Source: Anaeramoeba flamelloides
Taxonomy: Eukaryota; Metamonada; Anaeramoebidae
DNA length: 64,000 bases
Assembly (NCBI GenBank): GCA_027625915.1
Contig: JANTQA010000070.1
Span: 3,663,001 to 3,727,000 of the forward strand
Direction: 5' to 3'
Part shown: positions 63,122 to 64,000 of the stretch, in pieces
How the letters are laid out: each line of letters opens with the position of its first letter
Numbering within the stretch: the first letter of the stretch is position 1
Translations under genes and position numbers: made by a program
Notes under the pieces: generated by a model
Told to the model about the DNA's origin: nothing
Database searches by the model: none
The model's input: only the letters and a program-made list of their open reading frames with translations

Positions 63122-64000
63122 TATTTTTCTGAATATGTCCATTCGTCATCTGCATAATTATCCTCATCAAAACTTGAAATTTTTGAGTACATTTTATTAT
63201 TTTTTTGATTTTTTATAGTGTGAGGATGATTTTTTGTTATTTTTTTTTTTTTTAGTTTTTTTTTTAAATTTTTCTTGATTCGCCTCTAATAGTAAGTCAA
63301 AATATTCAGAAGAATAAGAGCTATAAGGGTCTGAATCAGATTGGAAATTGTTTTTTTTTTCATTTTTCATTTTCAAATTGGAATCCAAATCAGAAATAGA
63401 ATCAGAATCAAAACCAAGATCAGAATCAGAATCAAAATTAGAATCTGAACCAAAATCATAGTCAGAATTTCTAGGTAATTTTTTTTCTTGGTGATCATTA
63501 TCTTTTCGGTGCCTGTCCTTTTTGCTATATCTACTACGATGGTTATTATGGCGATGACGCTGATGCTGACGCTGAAGTTGACGTTGACGCGGATTATTGC
63601 TGCGGTGTATACGATTACGATAATTATGATGATGATGAGGGTGAGTGTGATCCCGATCAGCAGTTCTTTCTTTCTCTCTGTTCTTGTGTCTGTCTATTTT
63701 CCCCAAAGAACCGCTTTCTTTCCTTATTGATCGGCTACTTTTCTTGTGCCTTGATTTTGAGTAAGGATGCAAATGTGAATGAGATCGAAACGATTTGTGA
63801 TTATGGGAAGAAGAATTTCTATTCCTCCTTGAATATCTTGATCTTGCTTCCTTTGTATGTGCTCGCTTACGTTGGTTTGTAAGTTTTTTGGTTTTTTTTG
63901 TTTCTCGTTTTTTGGTTCTTTTTTTTTTCTGATCTTTTTTCGCCTCTTTGCCAGATTCTGAATCAGAATTTGATTGGTTTTTCAGCAAATTGTCACCAAT
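63122..64000 (-). CDS. RS/SD-rich nuclear-type protein, partial (N-terminus outside window)
   Basis: The minus-strand frame is open to the window edge, so the start lies beyond 64000. It encodes an Arg/Ser/His-rich region (SRYSRRNRNSSSHNHKS, KSRHKKSSRSIRKESGS), a His/Arg/Gln tract, an Asp/Ser repeat (DSDSDLGFDSDS) and a Lys-rich tail. Such composition is typical of RS-domain proteins in splicing speckles; no RRM or kinase domain is inside the window. The frame stops at 63197 just after an A7 run. The other frame continues as KMYSKISSFDEDNYADDE then WTYSEK and stops at 63122-63124, clearly protein-like. One base in the A run separates the two, so the natural C-terminus is probably YSEK. A host-gene sequencing or assembly indel, or a frameshift, are both possible. 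Confidence 0.7.

Noticed and set aside
1-64000. CRISPR arrays, operons, ribosome binding sites or bacterial promoters
   Set aside because: The sequence is eukaryotic nuclear DNA; repeats are dispersed inverted elements, not regularly spaced arrays.
1-64000. LTR retroelement, retrovirus-like or Polinton-like fossils
   Set aside because: No paired LTRs, gag-like, protease, integrase or capsid motifs recognised; the RT motifs seen belong to LINEs.

Overview
This window looks like nuclear DNA from a free-living, extremely AT-rich unicellular eukaryote. The evidence is GT-AG spliced genes, a tRNA-Tyr with the canonical eukaryotic intron position, an Rae1/Gle2 nuclear export factor, an SP-RING SUMO ligase, ribosomal protein eS27 and a CAAX-tailed Ras. 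The mix of B-box proteins, leucine-rich-repeat/TPR/B-box fusions, Ras and Lys/Asn/Glu low complexity would suit an anaeramoeba-like or other AT-rich amoeboid protist. That placement is inference, because no rRNA marker is present.

Layout. 1-4000 holds two decayed LINEs arranged tail to tail. 4964-6570 is a B-box/coiled-coil/SPRY (TRIM-like) gene. 7-10 kb is repeats and LINE scraps. 10865-12427 (-) is a PIAS-like SUMO E3 ligase. 12.7-16.1 kb is a cluster of large foldback elements with nested TA-flanked MITEs. 17673-18200 is eS27, encoded in three exons including a 6-nt first exon. 19-22 kb is repeats. 22975-24426 (-) is RAE1 in three exons. 24.4-29.5 kb is repeat-rich intergenic DNA. 29889-32822 is a 977-residue LRR-TPR-B-box protein with unusually GC-rich codons. 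34209-35793 (-) is a Ras GTPase in seven exons, including 15-nt and 7-nt microexons. 40366-41673 (-) is a divergent EF-1alpha paralogue. 37-45 kb also holds two copies of a composite repeat. 45-56 kb is repeats, LINE scraps and one Lys-rich ORF. 56207-56291 is tRNA-Tyr(GTA). 56.4-58.4 kb is a gene-like island I could not resolve. 63122-64000 (-) is the C-terminal part of an RS/SD-rich protein that runs off the window.

The genes are independent single-copy units on both strands with no operon logic. They cover translation (eS27, the EF-1alpha paralogue, tRNA-Tyr), mRNA processing and export (the RS-rich protein, RAE1), signalling (Ras) and ubiquitin/SUMO-type regulation (B-box proteins, SP-RING). 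Most of the remaining DNA is dispersed inverted-repeat elements. At least five foldback/MITE families recur within 64 kb. The most notable gene-level observation is that Ras and eS27 are invisible as single open frames and appear only after splicing of tiny exons. In Ras a 7-nt exon supplies the Asp-Thr of the DTAGQ switch-II motif.
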